The position numbers were made by a program, and so were the translations under genes. A stretch of 64,000 nucleotides of DNA. Source: Chenopodium formosanum. Lineage: Eukaryota; Streptophyta; Magnoliopsida; Caryophyllales; Amaranthaceae. A model generated the notes under the pieces. It saw only the letters and a list, made by a program, of their open reading frames with translations. It was not told where the DNA came from and did no database searches. Location of the stretch: the NCBI GenBank assembly GCA_024500155.1, contig CM044869.1:49989898-50053897 (forward strand), in the 5' to 3' direction. Shown piece after piece: positions 20,740 to 32,148 of the stretch (position 1 is the stretch's first letter; every line of letters begins with the position of its first letter).

Positions 20740-23700
20740 TTTTCAAAAAAAAAAAAATATTCTGTTTTAAAAAAATTTATTTCAAGATAATTATGAATTA
20801 TTTGGGATAAAATCAGTTTTATTTTGGATAAGTTCAAATATTTTGAAAATATGATCTTTTATTTTTAAAAAGATAAAATTGGTTTTATTTGGATAAAATC
20901 TTTTATTTTAGGATAAAATCAAATATTCAAAAGTTGTTATACTTGATATTATCCATATTTAAGTTGTTAATTTGGTAATTATCCTAAATTAAAGTGGTTA
21001 ATTATGGATAAGATTTGTTAGGATATTCTGAGCATATTCCAAAAGGATAATAATTGATTTAAATAATGTGATTATCCCATAATTATTTTTGGATATAATT
21101 GATTTAAAATATTGTGATTGGCTAGTAATTAGGATAGAATTTCCTAACTTTGTTAGGATAATCTTTGAGGATAAATATGATTTATCTTTTAAGATTAAAA
21201 TAAGATTTGATTCTATCTCATGACTAATTTAGAATATATGATATTTCATTGATGATCATGAATAATATATGATATTATCTAATTACATTAATTAAAATAT
21301 GAGATATTTAGATGCCATGTTTCCTTTATTATGATCATCAGATGTTATAGTTTAGGAAAGCATGATGAGTGATTTATTATGTGGCAATTTTATAATATAT
21401 GATATTGTTTATTGCTATATAATGACTAGTATGGCCCAGTAGATTGCTAAATATGATCTGCGCATCGTGATGTATTTCTGTAATCTTAGTACGGTCTACG
21501 TACCGATAAAGTATTTTGTAATTTTATTTTATTTTATTTAAGTAGTAGATAGAATAGAGTAGAATTACAGGTTGCAGTTAATCCAAGAAGCCCATGAAGT
21601 GAAGGCCCAAAGGAGCAAGGTGGATGGGATCCATGATGATTCAAGTGGGAGCATTCACTTTATTAGTTTTCTTAGGATTAGGGCCATGCTATGTCTTATT
21701 TATGCATTCAGTATTTTATGCATGTTAGATTTTATTGATGTTTTGTGATGATGCGCTAGAGTTCACTATTTAATCACAACATAATAAATCTAGATCCCAG
21801 TAATATTGATGCAGCTTTTCCAATTAAAAACCCGACGAAAACCTTGATCGTTTGTGATGGGTCAGCCCTCAGCAGAGCATCATAATATATCTTGGGGAAG
21901 TGGGGGTAGGACCGCATATCTACACTTTTAATTGGTTATATTCAACAAGGTTACCTAAACCGTTTAGAACCTTGAAGCTAAGAGTAATAATTAAACATGC
22001 GATGGTTAATTATTCAACCAAGAATTACAAGAGTTGTAATCAGTAAAGAGTTTACTCACCTTGAAAATGTAATGGTTGATGCGGGGCTTCACTCTGGTTA
22101 ATTATTACACAAATAAAGGATCTTGGAATCATTTTATTCAATAGGGGTCAATTTAAAATTGAATAAAATGCTTTGAAGTTACCAATAAATTCTAAAATTA
22201 CTTTTGGTACTTTAAATTTAATAAACATAATTGAATTTTGCGTTTACTTATTAGTAACATGTCGTTCTATTTTTTTTTATTATATATAATTTCCTCGATT
22301 GAAAATAAAGTTGAGAAACGTTCTCAAAAAGTTTAAAAGATAATCCATAAACCTATATTCCAATTTTGCTAAGATTGTTCTAAAAGGCAAGTTTTAGAAA
22401 TTCATGTCACGTGTCTAAAGTTGGTTTTATTCAAAATGTTTGAGTAAAATGCCAACACATCTTCATTTTGAAAAATGTTTCAAGGGACATAATGAGATGA
22501 GAGGTACAATCCCTCAAAAGACAAGTGTACAAGTCCAATAAAATCTCTTATCTTCAATATGATTAGATATAATTGGAAATAATTGGAAATCTCTATGATC
22601 AAAAGTTGATCAAATAACAGTATTCTTCATCTATTTTATATAGAGTTTAATACTTGATTAAACTCAAATATAAATAATGATAGAATAGACTTAGCAAAAT
22701 CATGAAAAATGCTTAAAGTAGTTGAGCAAAGTATCATTTTGAACCTAAGAGAAATGTTCTAAGTGGCTCAAAGGGAAAGGTTTAGGAATATATGAGGATT
22801 GCATTAAGAAGTTATAGGCCAAGAATTGCAAACAAGTTGCTACTTCTCAAACCTAGAACTACTTACATGCTAAAAGTTGTTATGAACAACAAATGTTTCT
22901 AATTAAATGGATCTATTCCAATTGATTAGATACTACCTCATATAGTTGGAAGGTAAAAGAATGGAAATGTTCAAATTTAAGAAGTATACTATAGAAATTG
23001 ATTTAGCATATTGCTACTTCTTGGACATATGATGTCTTGTTTAGATCACTCATTGCACAATGTGATTGAACTAAAGGAAGAAGTTATTGCTAAAGGAGAG
23101 ACAAATCTACAAGTTTAGAAGCAAATGTTGCTACTTCACAAGTAGAATCTACAAGTTTGGAAGCAAAAGGTTGCAACTTTACAAGTAGAACCAGTATCTC
23201 ACCACTAATAATTGGCTAGAATTAAATAAATGTTAGTCATTCTTGCCATTATCAAAACACCATTCAATGTTAGTAATGACTAAACGTCGAAGATTCAAAA
23301 AACGTGGAATAAATGTTATTCTATGCTTCTTTGAGTCATAATGTGTTTTGAATTGCTAAATAGGTTTAAAGTTCTATATGATAGAAATAGTTAAACCATT
23401 TCTATATATATAAGTTGTCTCTAATATGTCAATTAATTCGAATGAAAATGAAAATTGCATGCGGAAGATCCAAAGGGATGGACTTTCAATATCATTGGAT
23501 TATGAATCCATTGATATATGTAATTATCATTCTAATTTGAAATTTTGACTAAGTCACCATTTAGAGAAATGATGATGAGAACTCAAGGTCGAATACATAT
23601 CGATGTAAGAAACCAAAGGTTCTAAGGCTAGAGACGGACAATGAAACTTCATTAGTGATACGATCACTATTTATGCTTAGTTGAAGCATGGAAGTGAAAA

Positions 23701-24929
23701 TTTTGAAAAGTTCAAAATTTTCAGTATGAAGTTCAGTATCAACTTGACAAGATAATGATTACACTACAATATGATTGTAATTGTGAAAATTTTAAGTCGA
23801 GACATGTATTGGCAACACATTCAAAGTATTGTGATATGATCGTAATAATGAGAATTTAAGCCAAGACCTTGATAAACATCCAAGAGTTGTGAAATCGTTT
23901 TACAACAAACTCCGAAAGAAAACCTTGTGAAGTGTTTATGAAGGAAGTTATCAATCTATATGAGATATATTTTGATAATGGATGTAAATTACCTATCTTC
24001 CAACCATTGTTCAAGGGATATACTTTTAAGATAAGCTACAAAACTAAACAACAAATTACATAGGTCAAATCAGAATGTAGCAAACGCTTCATATGTGATA
24101 TGGTTAAGAAAAGTTCTTATAATGTTTTTCTACAAAGCAAGGAATAAAACATGTATTAAACCGTTTGATGCACGTTCGATTCCTATATAGAGCATGGGGT
24201 ACTACTACACAACCATACTTAGCACAAAATGTTTGTTGCTCAAGTAGGTGCCCTTATGGAAATTGTTCCAAAAGGTCAAGTGGGAGTAGTGCAAATCTCA
24301 AAAGAGTTCGAGAAAAGCAACAAACAAACATGGTTCAAAACCATGGTTGGTTCACCCTATGCTAAATTTGCCTCCTCAAAAGGTAAGTAGGAGTATAAGA
24401 ACCTCGAAAAGTTCGAGAGCCTTGAAAGAGTTCAAGAAAAGTGATTTCGAAAATCTCGAAGAAATTTGAGAAGTTATCGAATAACAGCAACAATATGAGC
24501 ATGATTCACCTCATGATACAAATGACAACGCGTGGTCTCATTAAGTGTAATGGGATTAATAACCATGTGTCGAAGGTAGTACATTCCAAGTGCACATCCT
24601 CTATTGTCGTTTCTCATTGAAAACTAAACAAAGTTGTTGTATGAGTTTCAATTGTTGCATCAAACCCACAATGATGACTAGCATATGTAGAACTTAGCCA
24701 AAGAAATATGATTTCATAATGACTAAGAGTTTTAAAATATTTATTTTGGAACATTATGATTATGCAAGTAATAAAGATGATTTGAAAAGTTATAACTCCA
24801 AGTGGTTTAAAAACCATGAAATCTAAAATAGATTCTAAGTCTGTAAGCAAGTGTATGACACTTGAATAATTTGCCTAAATTGGGTGAAACCCATTGTAAG
24901 CAAAGCAGACAAGAAAGGAAAATGTTTTC
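20740..24929. other. Decayed copia interior, gag and early pol region
   Basis: AT-rich, full of stops in all frames. By position it should derive from leader, gag, protease and integrase, but I could not identify clear motifs, so it may also include unrelated filler. Confidence 0.4.
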
Positions 24930-25920
24930 TAACTAAAGCAAAGACTTGTTGAAGGATTCAACTAATTCATAGTATGACTATGACTACGATGAAACCTTTA
25001 CATTAGTCATGTTGCAAAGATCTATTAAAGATATTTAGTGATTTCTACCTTATAAGATTTGGTAGATGGATTTCAAAACACTTTCTTGAAATTGTTCATG
25101 AAATAAGATTTGTATATGATACAATCAAAAGTTTAGAGATCCAATAATCCTAGGGATGCATAGAAGATCCATAATGGATTGTAGTTAGCATCAGGGAGTT
25201 AATGTTCTTAATTTTGCGAGTTAGTCAAATCGTTTGATGTTCTCGTAAAATGAAGGAAAAGGTCTTGAGTGTACAAGACGTTTAGTGGGAGCTATGAAGT
25301 CTTCTTGGTCTAGTACAAAGAGTGATTATTTGTTGCTTGAATAGTCAAGTAATGGTTAATGCATTTTGTATGAAAATCTTGAAGAAGAAGATGAGTACAT
25401 TTGGGATTCAAGATCTATATAGATAGGTCTCGAAGGATGTTTGAGTTTTGGTTAAGAAGCTTGTATTGATAAGATTCTTATAGGGTTCAACATTATATTG
25501 AAAGGAGTTTCAATCCCATGTAACATGGCACGTTGCTTAATGATTCAATACCTTGAGAAAGGTTGATGAAATTAAGACTTTGAGTGGTGATCCTTATGTA
25601 ATTCGCAAAGGATGCATCATGCATGCCATGGACTATACTCGTCTATTTTGATTCACGTGTTTTAAAGAACAAATAATGATAGATTTCAATCGAAATCCAA
25701 TAATGTGACGTTGGAATACAAATTAGAAATTCCTAAGTTCTTTGCGAAAGGGCGAAGGAAAATTCTTAGTGTATGGAGATGAAAATGATTATAAGATTTA
25801 GAAATTGCAAAGTTCATGTTTATGAGAATGTCTCATGAACTCTACTTACTAAACCCCTTCCACGACCAAGGTATGAGAGTCATACTAAGGTTTTTGGATT
25901 GAAGCAAGTTATGTAATTTT
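24930..25920 (+). pseudogene. Remnant of copia reverse transcriptase/RNase H
   Basis: Scattered pieces in changing frames match the copia pol order. Near 24975 a YDYDETFTLV segment resembles the copia RT motif DYxETFSPV, followed by a SIK match. Near 25400-25480 a stretch resembling G-x-x-I-Y-x-D-R-S-R then L-x-x-x-Y-I-x-K-I-L. Near 25610-25650 GCIMHAMDYTR resembles the GSIMYAMxxTRPD segment. At 25840-25890 LLTKPLPRPRYESHTK resembles the RNase H end (ADxLTKPLP...). All are interrupted by stops, so no product is possible. Confidence 0.7.
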
Positions 25921-26720
25921 AGTTGTGTATGTTTTGAGAAAGCATATTACAAAAGTAAATACATTAGCTTGCAGAATTATGTTTATCAATTGAAACAAAG
26001 TTTCAATCTTATTTAATCGTGGTTTCAAGATTAAATAAAATGTCCAAAATAATTATGAATTGATGGGCTCACTAGGTTAATGACCTTTTGAATGAAACCC
26101 CACAGATGAACTAAATTCATATATTATTTAAGTTCCTAGTTCGGAATCATTAAAGTGGACATAAATGATTTCTTATACTGAACTAGCATGTTAAGATTGA
26201 TTGGATAGCGCAGTTTCATGGGCTATAGGAGTGTAGTGATACTCGGTCAATCACATGGATATGCATGAATGATGCATGATCGAACTATTGACCTACTTTG
26301 AAGTTCAAGTATAGAGCTTCCGGATATATTAGTGGATTCCTTTGACATGAGTGGAACATTGATTTCATTCAATGGATGATATAACTGTGGTACATTCAAA
26401 CGTCTTCCCGTAACTGGAGATTATAAAGGGTGTTTCCTGGTTATTTCAGAAGTTGAGTGGGAGCTTTGGTTGCCACAAGATTGGATAGAGTCTACCTATT
26501 AAATTAGGAATGTGTCATGTTTTGGCCTCTTGAAGAGGGAGAATTCAGAAAATGCATGGCCGTGCTCAAATGTGTTACATAGTAACCATTTGTTTTGTAA
26601 TTCTAACTCAGATTTCAAGAAATGATTTGTAGATTAATATTGATTACATAAGATGCAATCATATTATCAAATCGACACAAAATGACTTAAGGAATTTGAA
26701 TATTGCGCACTTGTCTCAGA

Positions 26721-26732
26721 CAAGTGGGAGAT
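26721..26732 (+). other. Copia polypurine tract
   Basis: AAGTGGGAGAT immediately before the 3' LTR. Confidence 0.75.
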
Positions 26733-27522
26733 TGAAGGAATTATGTCTTCGATAAGTGCAATTACTAGATATATCAAGGATCACTATTATGGAGATAATA
26801 AGTTCATTCTATTGGGGCGTCATCCTCTGTTGCTAGACTATGAGAGATGATCTTTGGGCTAGTCAAATAGCCCAAAGCCCTTTAGAATGGATCCTATATT
26901 GGTCACACAACAAGGGTATTGGGTTAAGCAAGTAAGAGGCCCATTGATGGGCCTCATGAGCAATTAACTAATCATGAATTGGATTGGGCTAGCATAGTTA
27001 GATTGGAATTAGGTTTTGGGCTTTTGACATGGGCTCTTATTTAGAGATGAGATCTATAAATAAGATTCATGCCTAGGGTTTGTGAGATGTAGTCATAATT
27101 CACACACTGTGAATTTTGACATCAAGGCAACCAATTCCAAAACCCTAATCCTCTCTCTAACTCACGGCTATCTCTCTCCTCCCCTCACGTTTGTACGGCC
27201 GCCCCTAAGGTGGTGGTTCGTGGTGGTTATCGTGGTGGTTCTTGGTTAGCATGTCGCTCTTCTCCGTAGAAGGTCGATAGAAGTGTTCTTTCGCGACTAA
27301 CTAGCATTAGTGGAGGTCTTAACTTGTGCCCGTGGACCAAGTAGAGGAATCACGCTTGGGGTTCTTTATCTCCCTTTTTGTTCTTGCTCGATCGCACGTG
27401 GAATCACGCTTCAAAGGTACAATTATTTGTGCTTTATGTGTTATGCATTAGATCCTTGGATTAGGTACTATATGAATATGATTCATGTTATTTCCGCTGC
27501 GTAGTAACTATAAACTCCTACA
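26733..27522 (+). repeat. Copia 3' LTR
   Basis: Same length as the 5' LTR with four substitutions by eye: in GATT(A/G)GGC, CCAAT(C/T)CC, AAGGT(T/C)GA and TAGTA(C/A)CT. Confidence 0.95.
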
Positions 27523-27820
27523 CGTAATCGATCCCAACGAACGCAATCACCCCAAAACAGAGTAGCAATTGAAGAACAGAGGAAGATGGTGGGTGTCGTG
27601 GGTTGCTTGCGGTGTCGAATGACGGTGATGGAGTTACAAGATTTTACGAGTGATAGTCTACCTCGTCAAAACGCCTCACTATAAGTCTTGAATTCCCCTT
27701 CTCTTTTTTTTTTTTTTTGTTTAAATTTATTATTATTATTATTATTATTGTTATTATTATCTTTATTTTTTTTAATAAAAAGAGAAGAGAAATTAAAGCT
27801 AATGTGAATAACAGTGCACT

Positions 27821-27961
27821 CCGCAGCCTAATTGCGGTATTTCGGTATTAGCCGCGGCTTGGTTGCGGAGTAAACTGTTATTGTTGCTTCTTAACATATG
27901 GGAGTGAGATGAACCACGGCCTAACTGTGGCAAAGGTGGGTATACCGCGACCCGGTTGCGG
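27821..27961 (+). repeat. Cluster of four 17-bp palindromes in the Athila interior
   Basis: Copies at 27821-27837, 27852-27868, 27914-27930 and 27945-27961, for example CCGCAGCCTAATTGCGG. This is one base from the reverse complement of the first LTR copy, so the interior copies lie in the opposite orientation to the LTR copies. Confidence 0.8.
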
Positions 27962-28800
27962 AGTAGTCTAACTTTGACTCTTCGTTGTGATTCTTGCCAC
28001 ACCATCTTAGCTTGTTCCCACATAAAATACCCACTGCTCCAATATACACAAGTATGGAATCGGCATATTCAACTTTTGTCTCATTATTTGATGAATGTTG
28101 ACAGTAATGTCTCCACTCAAGAAATAACGTTGTACCTGCACAATACAAAGAACAAGGATAAGCTTAGTAGTAGTAAAAAATCGAATTGCCGCAACTAGCT
28201 TGTGAACTGCTCTGTTAAACTTCTGTAATGCGAGGACTCCAATATTTGTGTAAGTTGCTTTCACCTGCATTCACATAATTGCATAAGAAGACAAAGAGGG
28301 AAGGTACAGAGTAAATTAAGGGAGATAAATAATTAACTTGAAATATTGGAGCTAAATAATTCAGAGCTAAATAATTAAACTACCTAACCTACTAAAAACA
28401 AAATAAGGTAAAAACAAAAGCTAAAATAATACTCCAAAGTAGAAAAACACTAACTAGACTACTACTACCTAAGATCTAACGCACTAAGGAAAATTAAAAA
28501 AAATAAAATAAAAATAAAAATAAAAACGAAACTAAGTACTAAAATAAGCTACTCCATAATAATATGAAAAACAGGCGCATAATCCTTTTTTTTTTATTAT
28601 TTATATATGCAAATATAAATATAAGAAGGTCCAAAGAAAAATTATATTTAAAAAAAAAAAAATTAAGTAAGAGTAGGAAAAATTGGGTTGCCTTCCAAAA
28701 GAGCTTGTTTATAAGGTCTTAAGCTTGACCTCCTTTTTATTCAATTTGAGTAGGGATCGGAAAGGGTAAAAACCGCTTTCCCTTCAATGGGTTCACCTTC
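27962..28800. other. Non-coding Athila interior downstream of integrase
   Basis: AT-rich sequence with poly-A/T stretches; I see no supported gene here. Confidence 0.5.
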
Positions 28801-29199
28801 TCAATAGTGCTTAAGATGTTTTCCATTAACCTTAAAAGAACCAGTAGCTTCATTCCAAATTTCAGCTGAACCATAGGGGAAAACCTTTCGTACTTGAAAC
28901 GGACCGGACCATCTTGATCGGAGTTTCCCAGGGAACAATTTCAAACGAGAATTATACAACAAGACCAACTCTCCTTCGCGAAACTCTCGCCTTAAAATAT
29001 TCTTATCATGCCATTTCTTTGTTCTCTCCTTGTACAACTTTGAGTTTTCATAAGCTTCCATCCGAAGTTCATCCAACTCGTTAAGTTGTAGCAATCTTTT
29101 CTTGCCTGCTGCTCTAGCATCAAAATTTAGGCTCTTGATATCCCAATACGCTCGGTGCTCTAGCTCAACGGGAAGATGGCAAGCCTTACCATACACCAA
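28801..29199 (-). pseudogene. Integrase C-terminal fragment (Ty3/gypsy, Athila type)
   Basis: An open piece of 132 residues from the end of pol. It begins VYGKACHLPVELEHRAYW, followed by LQLNELDELRMEAYENSKLY and the GPY/F-type module (LVLLYNSRLKLFPGKLRSRW, then SGPFQVRKVFPYGSAEI), which binds DNA or chromatin in gypsy integrases. The catalytic core (D-D-35-E) and everything upstream are missing: the primer-binding site lies only ~70 bp away. The fragment's own frame has no internal stop, so the deletion may be recent relative to mutation, or the copy may be a member of a deletion family. Confidence 0.88.
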
Positions 29200-29269
29200 T
29201 CGATATGGGGTTGTACCAATTAATAGCTTAGTAAAAACGAATCACGAATAACGCAACTAAAACCATTAG

Positions 29270-29287
29270 TCCCCGGCAACAGCGCCA
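29270..29287 (-). other. Athila-type primer-binding site
   Basis: TGGCGCTGTTGCCGGGGA on the minus strand, one base away from the TGGCGCCGTTGCCGGGGA site usual for Athila/Tat elements. It is separated from the 5' LTR by only a few bases. Confidence 0.88.
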
Positions 29288-29292
29288 AAATT

Positions 29293-30660
29293 TGATAGGC
29301 GTGTCGCGTACCTAACAAAAATAACCGAACTAAATCTACTATGTAATTGAGCAAGTAGGGGTCGAATCCCAAGAGACTAAGGACTAACTAATTAAACAGA
29401 CTCAAATCAATACTAAGCAAGTAACCAATCAATATCGAGAAATCTATACTAGAACAACTACGAACTATCGAGTAGCAAAAATTATACTAAAGAATTAATC
29501 AAGAACTAAAGACATCTAAGATTAAGTATTCCCACTAATATGAATCAATGCAATTGAACAATCCCTTTCCCTCAATTAAATCAATAAATATTCCACAAGA
29601 CAAATGCTCCCTAAAACAATACTAAGAGTTTCTTTCGATCAACTAATAACTTCCCTAACATGCAATCATAACTATTTTCATGGAATCATGCATATTAAAG
29701 ACATTAAGAACGACATCCTATAAGTCCTAGCAAGAACAATTAGCTATTTTCATGCATAAAAGCTCTTACTTTTAATTAAGGTTCTAAAATCAATTAAGAA
29801 TCAACTTTCGTTGTAAACCTAATTACATTCAATAATACTATTTCTAGTTAATCATTGATAATAAAACCAACCCTAACAAAGAGGAATTATAAATTAATTA
29901 AATTGGGAATTGGGAATTAATTGACACATCAATCCATATTAGGGTTCAACTTAACCCTAGATTATGAAACTACTCACACATGATAATAGAAATAGCAAGA
30001 CAATTAATTAAAGAAAACATAAAAACAATAGAAATTAAAGAGAATAAGGAAAAGAAATCAATACTTGAAATTTAATATGAAATCTTCAATCTTCAAAGCA
30101 AAACCCTAGAAAGTATTGTAGAAGAACGTAGTACCAAAAAGCTCTAAAATAATGTATAAAAGTGATTAATAAAATACTATCTAAAACCTATTTATATGCT
30201 AGGAAAATAGTAGTAGTCTTTACTTAGGATTAGGACTCCTAAAATCCCAAAAATAGGGCTAATTTCGCCACTTAATCAAGAGGCCGCAGCTAGGCTGCGG
30301 TACAAGGCCGCAAGCCGCAGTGAGCCTGTGGAGTAGGCGGCCAAACATGAGTTTGTTGCTCCTTTGTGAAATTCGCCGCAAGTAAGCTGCGGAAAGCCAT
30401 GAAATCCGCAATCAAGCTGTGGCCTAGGCTGCCTTGAAGCTTCTTGGATGCTAGAAACACTCCATATGAAGAATATCCCGCGTCCAAGTTGAATTCCATG
30501 CAAATCGAGCCCTATTCCTATAAAAACAAAAACAAACAAACCGAGAAGAGCAATATCGAAATAGGAAGAATAATAACTCTAAAAGATTAGGAAAATGAAG
30601 AAAACACAATAAAATATGACCAAATATCACATATAAATCATATATAATATCGTGTTATCA
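29293..30660 (-). repeat. Athila-type LTR (element 5' LTR)
   Basis: Partner of 14495-15863; next to the primer-binding site, so it is the 5' LTR of a minus-strand element. Palindrome copies at 30284-30300, 30315-30331, 30376-30392 and 30406-30422. Confidence 0.95.
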
Positions 30661-30665
30661 TTCCA

Positions 30666-32148
30666 CACGATGAAATCCAGAAACAAGAGTAAGAAGGGTA
30701 CTATTTTGATGAAGCTTGATATGAGTAAGGCCTATGACAGGGTAGAATGGAATTTTCTTGAAAAATTGCTCCTTAATTTGGGGTTTGCAGAAAGATGGGT
30801 GAAAATAGTCATGGACTGTGTAACATCGGTGAAATACTCCTTTATTGTCAATGGCAATGTAAGTGGTTCGTTAAGGCCCTCTAGAGGTCTTCGACAAGGG
30901 GATCCCCTCTCCCCATACTTATTTATTCTTGTCGCAGATGCATTTTCTGGTCTCTTACGGAAAGCCTTACTTGATGGTTCTATTCATGGAGCTAGGGCAA
31001 GCCGGGGAGGTCCTGTTATTTCTCATCTTCTCTTTGCGGACGATAATCTTCCTTTTGCTAGAGCTAACCAAAGAGAGTGTCTCAAAATTGTCGAAATTCT
31101 TGACATATATGAACAAGCTTCCGGACAGAAAATTAACTATGAAAAATCAGAGGTCTCTTCCAGCAAAGGAGTCAATACATGTGTCCAAGAAGAGTTATTG
31201 AGCGTTCTTGCTATGCGTCGAGTGGACAATCATGAGAAGTATCTGGGGTTACCAACCATCATTGGTAAATCGAAGAAAATGGTTTTTTCAGCTCTTAAGG
31301 ATAGAATATGGAAAAAGTTATCGGGGTGGAAGGAAAAATTCTTATCAAGAGCAGGGAAAGAACTCCTTCTTAAATTGGTGATACAGGCCATTCCGACATA
31401 TATCATGGGAGTATATAAAATTCCTGCTGCGGTGATTGATGATATTTCATGCCATGATGGCTAGATTTTGGTGGGGACATGATCAGGCGAAGCGGAAAGT
31501 TCATTGGAAGAGTTGGAAGGATCTTTGCTCTCCTAAGGGGGAATGGATTTTAGAGATTTGAAGGTCTTTAATGACGCTCTTCTTGGTCGGCAATCTTGGA
31601 GACTCGTTAGCAACCCAAATTCTCTTTTGAATAGGGTCTTGAGTGCTAAATATTATAAGGGAAAGAGCTTTCTTGACTCAAATCTTAGTGTAGGGGGCAG
31701 TTTCTCTTGGCGAAGTATATGGTCATCTAAAAGCTTACTTAAAGTGGGGATTATATGGAGAATTGGGAATGGTTCTTCTGTCAACATCTGGACCGACCCT
31801 TGGGTTGATAATGGTACTAGTCGGTTCATCACTTCTTCACTCTCGGATGAAGTATCTCTTGTAAGTGAATTGATTGCCCATAATACGAGAGAATGGGATG
31901 TTCAACGAATTGAAAACCTTTTCAATGAGGTCGATGTTCGCAGCATTCTTGCCTTACCTCTAAGCTCTACTTGTGCTCCGGACTCTATTTCTTGGGCTTT
32001 TTCTATAGATGGCAAGTACTCGGTAAAGACGGCATATATGCTTGGTAAGTCTTGCAATCTTGACAACTTTCATAAGGCTTGGGTAGAAATATGGAATCTG
32101 GACATTACTCCGAAGGTTCGCCACTTCCTCTGGCGTGTTTGCACTGGT
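30666..32148 (+). pseudogene. LINE ORF2 segment 2: RT core and downstream region
   Basis: Continues the LINE frame after the Athila insertion and TSD: HTMKSRNKSKKGTILMKLDM, SKAYDRVEWNFLEKLL, RGLRQGDPLSPYLF and the RT catalytic box LLFADDN, in which the last residue is Asn where the relative at 7240-10055 has FADDS. Then KYLGLPTIIGKSKK, GKELLLKLVIQAIPTY and a frame break near 31450, after which FWWGHDQAKRKVHWKSW and the segment 31543-32148 (LKVFNDALLGRQSW, SFSWRSIWSSKSLL, VRHFLWRVCTG) lead into the zf-RVT domain. The solo LTR at 32149 interrupts it inside the zf-RVT, after CTG. Confidence 0.88.

Larger units (their letters stand above)
19068..27522 (+). mobile_element. Young Ty1/copia-type element with decayed interior
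   Basis: 8,455 bp on the plus strand with two 790-bp LTRs (19068-19857 and 26733-27522), each TG...CA, exact 5-bp TSD CGTAA, primer-binding site TGGTATCAGTTAGC after the left LTR and purine tract AAGTGGGAGAT before the right LTR. I count 4 differences between the LTRs (0.5%), so insertion is recent. The interior has no long frame. Copia pol survives only as fragments with stops and frame changes (see 24930-25920). This looks like a non-autonomous family copied by proteins from elsewhere. Confidence 0.93.
14495..30660 (-). mobile_element. Athila-type Ty3/gypsy LTR retrotransposon, itself interrupted
   Basis: Element on the minus strand with LTRs of about 1.37 kb (14495-15863 and 29293-30660) beginning TG and ending CA, an exact 5-bp TSD (TTCCA), a primer-binding site next to the right LTR and a polypurine tract next to the left LTR. 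Its own interior is only about 5 kb (15864-19067 plus 27523-29292): the C-terminal end of integrase (28801-29199) and an ATHILA ORF-1-like gene (17496-18755). Gag, protease, RT and RNase H are absent, since only ~70 bp separate the primer-binding site from the integrase remnant. The two LTRs differ by roughly 2% by eye. A copia element (19068-27522) is inserted in the interior. Confidence 0.92.

Noticed and set aside
20349..20770. Five or more overlapping Ala/Pro/Trp-rich frames on both strands
   Set aside because: They come from the stop-poor GC island in the copia leader; mutually overlapping and without motifs.
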